Shown one piece after another: positions 60,686-64,000 of a stretch of 64,000 nucleotides of DNA. Source of the DNA: Paenibacillus sp. J31TS4 (GTDB lineage: Bacteria; Bacillota; Bacilli; Paenibacillales; NBRC-103111); assembly GCF_018403265.1 (NCBI RefSeq), contig NZ_BOSI01000001.1, positions 868,001 to 932,000 on the forward strand, in the 5' to 3' direction. The position numbers and the translations under genes are program-made. Numbering within the stretch: position 1 is the first letter of the stretch; each line of letters starts with the position of its first letter. The notes below the pieces were generated by a model. It did not search any database and was not told the DNA's origin. It saw only the letters and a list, made by a program, of their open reading frames with translations.

Positions 60686-60699
60686 CGGTTCTGCGGCGA

Positions 60700-62286
60700 T
60701 CAGTTCGACTTGTAGCGCTCGTATGCCGCCTTGTAGACCTTCATATACTTGTCGAGACCCATCTTGTTAATTTGCTCGACGTACTTGTCCCACTCCGAGA
60801 ACGACGTCTTTCCTGTAATGAACTTGGCCTGCGCTTCCAGCACATAGGTCTCGATATCCGACGAAACCTCCCGCATGGTCGCATTCTCCTCTTCCGTGAA
60901 GGTGAAGAGCGGCCAAGCGTCTTTGATAAAGTACGGCTTGATCTTCTTCACCGAATCGATCGAGATCGGCATGCTCTCGGCACCCTGGAAGAATTCTTGC
61001 TTCACAATGGACGGATACCCGCCGCCAGGCCAGGTGAGGTAAGTGTTTGTCTTCCCTTTAAACTCCTCCATATAGGCATAGGAGCCGTCCGGCTGTTTTT
61101 CGTAGGTGACGCCTTCCTTACCCATAAAGAACATTTTCACGCCTTCGTCGCCGTAGAAGTAGTCGATCCAGCGTACGGTTGCTTCGGGATATTTGTTCTT
61201 GCTCGTGATGGCGAACGAGCCGATCTGGTTGATCGACGAGCGGACGAGCGTATGCAGCTGATCCCCGTACGGTCCTTTCATCGGCGGCAGAATCTCGTAC
61301 TCCTTCTGATCGTGGGAAACCTGCGGCAGAATTGTCACTACGGAACCGAACTGCCCCTTCTTCCCTTGCGCGGTAAATTCCGTTCCGTTGATCGTATAGA
61401 TGTTCTTGTCGATGAGGCCTTCGGTATACAGCTTGTTCACATATTGCAGCATCTCTTTGTATTTCGGGTCGGTCGGGATGAAGCGAGGCGCGTTCGTCTT
61501 CGGATCCAGATCGACGTGCTGATGCAGCTCGCCCGCGTTGCCGAGTCCCCACGAACCCCGCAAGTACCAGATAATATCCGAGATTTTGGGCGCCGCGAAC
61601 GGGATGACCGTGCTTCCGTCCCCGTTCAGGTCCTTGCCTTTCATCGACTTGAGCAATTCATAGAATTCGTCAGTCGTCTGCGGCATCTTGGCGTTCAAGG
61701 CGGTCATCCAGTCCTTCTTGATCCACGCTTTGTGGGCAAGCACCGAGTCGAAGTCAGGAGCATACAGCGTCGGGAAGCTGTAGATTTTGCCGTTCGGCAT
61801 CGTGATGCCCTTCTTGATCGCCGGATACTTCTCGAAGAGAGCCTTCAGGTTCGGCGCATACTGATTGATCAGGTCGTTCAGCGGGATAAAGACGCCTTCC
61901 TCTCCATATTTTAGAAGATCGGCCGGCGGAATCTTGGCGGTATGGAACGCATCCGGATAATCGCCGCTTGTGATGGTGAGATTCCGCTTCTCGTCGAGAA
62001 TGTCGTTGGAGACCATCTGCCATTTTACGTTGATGTTCGTCATGCTTTTGTAGTCCTGGTACAGCGGAACCTCGTTCCAATCCGGATGGGAGTCTGCGTG
62101 ACGACCCGCAAAGAAATTCAACGTAATGGGTTCCTTCACGATCGGCATGCCTTGCTGGTTAACATTCTCATCTTTTTGTTTGTTCGCTTGCGCTTCCCCG
62201 TCATCCTTGCTGCAGGCAGGCAGGACCAGTACGCTTCCCATGGCGAGCGTGAGGCCCAGGGCGGCCCATCGTTTTGTTTGGTTCAT
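60700..62286 (-). CDS. Solute-binding lipoprotein (LipO/YtcQ type)
   Basis: A 528-residue solute-binding protein with a lipobox VLPAC (Cys about 25). ITLNFFAGRHADSHPDWNEVPLYQDY near residue 53 and AKNMFFMGKEGVTYEK-like C-terminal features are typical for the large oligosaccharide-binding proteins of Paenibacillus. No permease or ATPase genes are next to it, unlike most of its relatives. The YesN-like regulator lies downstream on the same strand. It may serve as an extra receptor for a transporter elsewhere or as the signal partner of the regulator. Confidence 0.9.
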   Translation of the reverse strand: MNQTKRWAALGLTLAMGSVLVLPACSKDDGEAQANKQKDENVNQQGMPIVKEPITLNFFAGRHADSHPDWNEVPLYQDYKSMTNINVKWQMVSNDILDEKRNLTITSGDYPDAFHTAKIPPADLLKYGEEGVFIPLNDLINQYAPNLKALFEKYPAIKKGITMPNGKIYSFPTLYAPDFDSVLAHKAWIKKDWMTALNAKMPQTTDEFYELLKSMKGKDLNGDGSTVIPFAAPKISDIIWYLRGSWGLGNAGELHQHVDLDPKTNAPRFIPTDPKYKEMLQYVNKLYTEGLIDKNIYTINGTEFTAQGKKGQFGSVVTILPQVSHDQKEYEILPPMKGPYGDQLHTLVRSSINQIGSFAITSKNKYPEATVRWIDYFYGDEGVKMFFMGKEGVTYEKQPDGSYAYMEEFKGKTNTYLTWPGGGYPSIVKQEFFQGAESMPISIDSVKKIKPYFIKDAWPLFTFTEEENATMREVSSDIETYVLEAQAKFITGKTSFSEWDKYVEQINKMGLDKYMKVYKAAYERYKSN

Positions 62287-62685
62287 CTTGGTGCGTTCCC
62301 CCTTCTAGTCGGAAATGGCAGGCTTGCTTCCGGATGTAGCCGCTTCCATTTATTCAGCTGGGTTCTTCGCGTTCGAAGGAGAGCAGAGCTTCGTCCCCTG
62401 CTGTTGCTTCCCCGCAAGCGATTCTCCCCCGCTTCTCTGTTGGCGGTTCGGCGATCCGGCAGACCATGCATGTCCCTAACTTTAAAAAATCGCAGCCTCC
62501 CTTGTCTATCGGCAGATTTTTTGGCATCGGCAAATCTTGTTGGACCGCACGAAAAACCCAGTTACAGCAAGGCTTTGACGGAACTCACTCCCAATTTGTT
62601 GACCGGCGGTTAGACACCAGCGTGCCAACAAAGCGATCACGCCGCTCAGTCTGCCACCTACTAAACATGGGCAGAAACAAACTCC
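62287..62685. other. Gene-free stretch upstream of the orphan binding protein
   Basis: 399 bases. A weak promoter (TTGCCG, 17 bases, GATAGA, minus strand, near 62500-62530) could serve the lipoprotein. No gene, RNA motif, cre site or clear terminator was recognised. Confidence 0.5.
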
Positions 62686-63282
62686 TTAAGCTTGCTTCGG
62701 AAAGAATTGGCCGGTCGTTTCTCTCACTTCCTGCAGCCAGCCCCGCCTTTCTTCGAGCGTGCTGTTCACGATGGTGCTGAACATCCTTCGATGGAACGTT
62801 TTCACTCCGCAATAATCGAAGATGCAGTGCTTCCACAAGATCTGCAGAGGATCGCCGAACACTTCTTTTTCCCTCTGCTTGGGAGTATTCGATGTGTTGA
62901 AGATAAGGACACGCTTGTCCGAAAACAGTCCGATCGGAACGCCTCCTCCTTCATCCTCATCCGGAAACAGGTAGGCTACGCGCTCGCTTATGTACCGATC
63001 GACCCATCCTTTCACAATGGCAGGCGGCTGCCCCCACCAATTAGGATGGACGATAATCAACCCGTCCGACATCGTGAGCTCTTGGCGCATAGGATCGGAG
63101 CCAGGCGGGGCCACCGCTCCCTTTGCATCTGCTCCCCAGAGGATCGGATCGAACCCCTCCTCGTATAAATCATGATAAAAGACGCGATGGCCGTTTTCTT
63201 GCAGCGCGGCAACCGCCTCTCGCGCGATCGCATGATTGAAGCTTTGCAAGCTGGGGTGTCCCAAAATAACCGAGATATTCAT
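62686..63282 (-). CDS. NAD(P)H:quinone oxidoreductase-like flavoprotein
   Basis: A 198-residue flavodoxin-fold protein of the NQO1/KefF group. ISVILGHPSLQSFNHAIA (about 3-20) binds FMN or FAD phosphate, and HPNWWGQPPAIVKGWVDR (about 80-97) is the family signature. The start at 63282 follows GGAAAGAG. The reduction of quinones or electrophiles by two-electron transfer is expected. It is divergent from the VOC gene at the right end. Confidence 0.92.
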   Translation of the reverse strand: MNISVILGHPSLQSFNHAIAREAVAALQENGHRVFYHDLYEEGFDPILWGADAKGAVAPPGSDPMRQELTMSDGLIIVHPNWWGQPPAIVKGWVDRYISERVAYLFPDEDEGGGVPIGLFSDKRVLIFNTSNTPKQREKEVFGDPLQILWKHCIFDYCGVKTFHRRMFSTIVNSTLEERRGWLQEVRETTGQFFPKQA

Positions 63283-63558
63283 AAAGCGATCTCTCTTCCT
63301 TTCCAATTCAATAGGTAAGCACCACAATGCACATCCTTAAGTTTACCATATATGCCCATATACGGAACAAAAACCTATATCGTTTGTTACAGCTTCCTGT
63401 TGGGAATCTCCGATCACCGGCATGTGTCGCGAGCGCCGCGCTGGAGCTTCATGCGGTGCAGAGGCTTTTGTTTGCGGGTAAGGAAGGGTTTTCCATTAGG
63501 TTCTCGAATTGCTCAATCATGCCAGTCAAAAATTCCTTCAGGAAAGGAAGCGTGGAAG

Positions 63559-63987
63559 ATGAACAAGCTGGAGCTGAAAAAGGAGTTGGAAGGCAAATAC
63601 GCTCATACGGAGGCTCGGTTGAAACGAATCGAATGCGTCTATCTTCCCGTGACCAATGCCTCCGTCACCAAGCAATTCTTCATGAAGTACGGGCTGGTCA
63701 CGCTGACCCGACAGGGCAATGCGAGTCTTGCCTCGGGACAATGTCTGTTCTTCTTGGAGACCAAGGAAAAGCAGACCTCCAATTTCGTGACGCATGATTG
63801 GGACGAGACGGATCCCGAGTACTTGATGGAAGCGATCTGCTTTGAAGTATCGGGGCTTGACGAGCTTCATCGGGAGATGAAGGACGGAGGAGCGACGGTT
63901 TCCGAGATCAAGGACAACGGCGGCTGCGGAAGGACCTTCACATTCCTCGATCCGGACGGCAACAAATATGCCGCTTGGCAAGGTTAA
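63559..63987 (+). CDS. VOC-family protein
   Basis: A 142-residue single-domain VOC protein. RIECVYLPVTNASVTKQFFMKYG starts the first module, LMEAICFEVSGLDELHREMKDGG the second, and FTFLDPDGNKYAAWQG ends it with the typical DPDGN turn. A 20-residue N-terminal helix rich in Lys/Glu precedes the fold. The start at 63559 follows GGAAAGGAAG. Its function is not predictable. Confidence 0.88.
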   Translation: MNKLELKKELEGKYAHTEARLKRIECVYLPVTNASVTKQFFMKYGLVTLTRQGNASLASGQCLFFLETKEKQTSNFVTHDWDETDPEYLMEAICFEVSGLDELHREMKDGGATVSEIKDNGGCGRTFTFLDPDGNKYAAWQG

Positions 63988-64000
63988 GCGGATCGACACT

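Overview
The window comes from the chromosome of a high-GC, endospore-forming Firmicute, most probably Paenibacillus or a close relative such as Cohnella. The evidence is spoIIAA-spoIIAB-sigF, dacF, spoVAA/AB, spoIIM and mciZ, a Firmicute FMN riboswitch and a c-di-AMP riboswitch, Prli42, RBSs of the AAGGAGG type, and extensive synteny with the Bacillus subtilis scpA-rib-lysA-spoIIA-punA-xerD-fur-spoIIM-bkd region. No tRNA, rRNA, CRISPR array, prophage or insertion sequence was seen.

Bases 1-43800 are mostly core genome, read largely from the minus strand. In order they hold: a truncated M50-like membrane protein whose metalloprotease motif is destroyed; the riboflavin operon ribD-ribE-ribBA-ribH behind an FMN riboswitch; a cytochrome P450; a pair of GGDEF proteins (one active-looking, one degenerate with a DNA-binding-like tail); ppiB; lysA; and the sporulation operon dacF / spoIIAA-AB-sigF-spoVAA-AB. 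A block not found at this place in B. subtilis follows: flavohaemoglobin hmp with a convergent Crp/Fnr regulator, the pyruvate dehydrogenase operon, an esterase, the lipoyl-transfer enzyme LipL, a CuA-type cupredoxin, a riboswitch-controlled NlpC/P60 hydrolase and a VOC protein. Synteny then resumes with punA, xerD, yqzK, fur, spoIIM, endonuclease Q, nudF, mciZ, a WsfD-like membrane protein, a GNAT, an M20 peptidase, prli42, the branched-chain 2-oxoacid dehydrogenase genes with their own E3, yqzF and a universal stress protein.

Bases 42900-57800 are an accessory sugar-acid locus on the plus strand. An AraC regulator is divergent from a Gfo/Idh/MocA dehydrogenase, a tagaturonate epimerase-like protein (UxaE) and a glucuronate isomerase-like protein (UxaC). 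An IclR regulator, an ABC importer (lipoprotein plus two permeases), an SDR, a creatininase-family hydrolase, an uncharacterised conserved protein, a RidA protein, a CBM9-like protein and a GHL10-like glycosidase follow, several with ATGA overlaps. Two dehydrogenases, a creatininase-family hydrolase and a tagaturonate epimerase together resemble the Thermotoga-type route from inositol through a diketo-inositol and keto-gluconate to tagaturonate. I propose that this locus is a variant cyclitol or sugar-acid pathway; the substrate is unknown.

Bases 58180-63987 hold a membrane-bound AraC (YesN-type) regulator, an orphan solute-binding lipoprotein, a quinone-reductase-like flavoprotein and a VOC protein.

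Regulatory sites read directly from the sequence include: two Crp/Fnr-type palindromes, each centred 41.5 bp upstream of a predicted start (hmp and the universal stress gene); a FapR-like operator just downstream of a predicted -10 before the bkd genes; a SigH promoter for spoIIA; and SigE promoters for mciZ and spoIIM.
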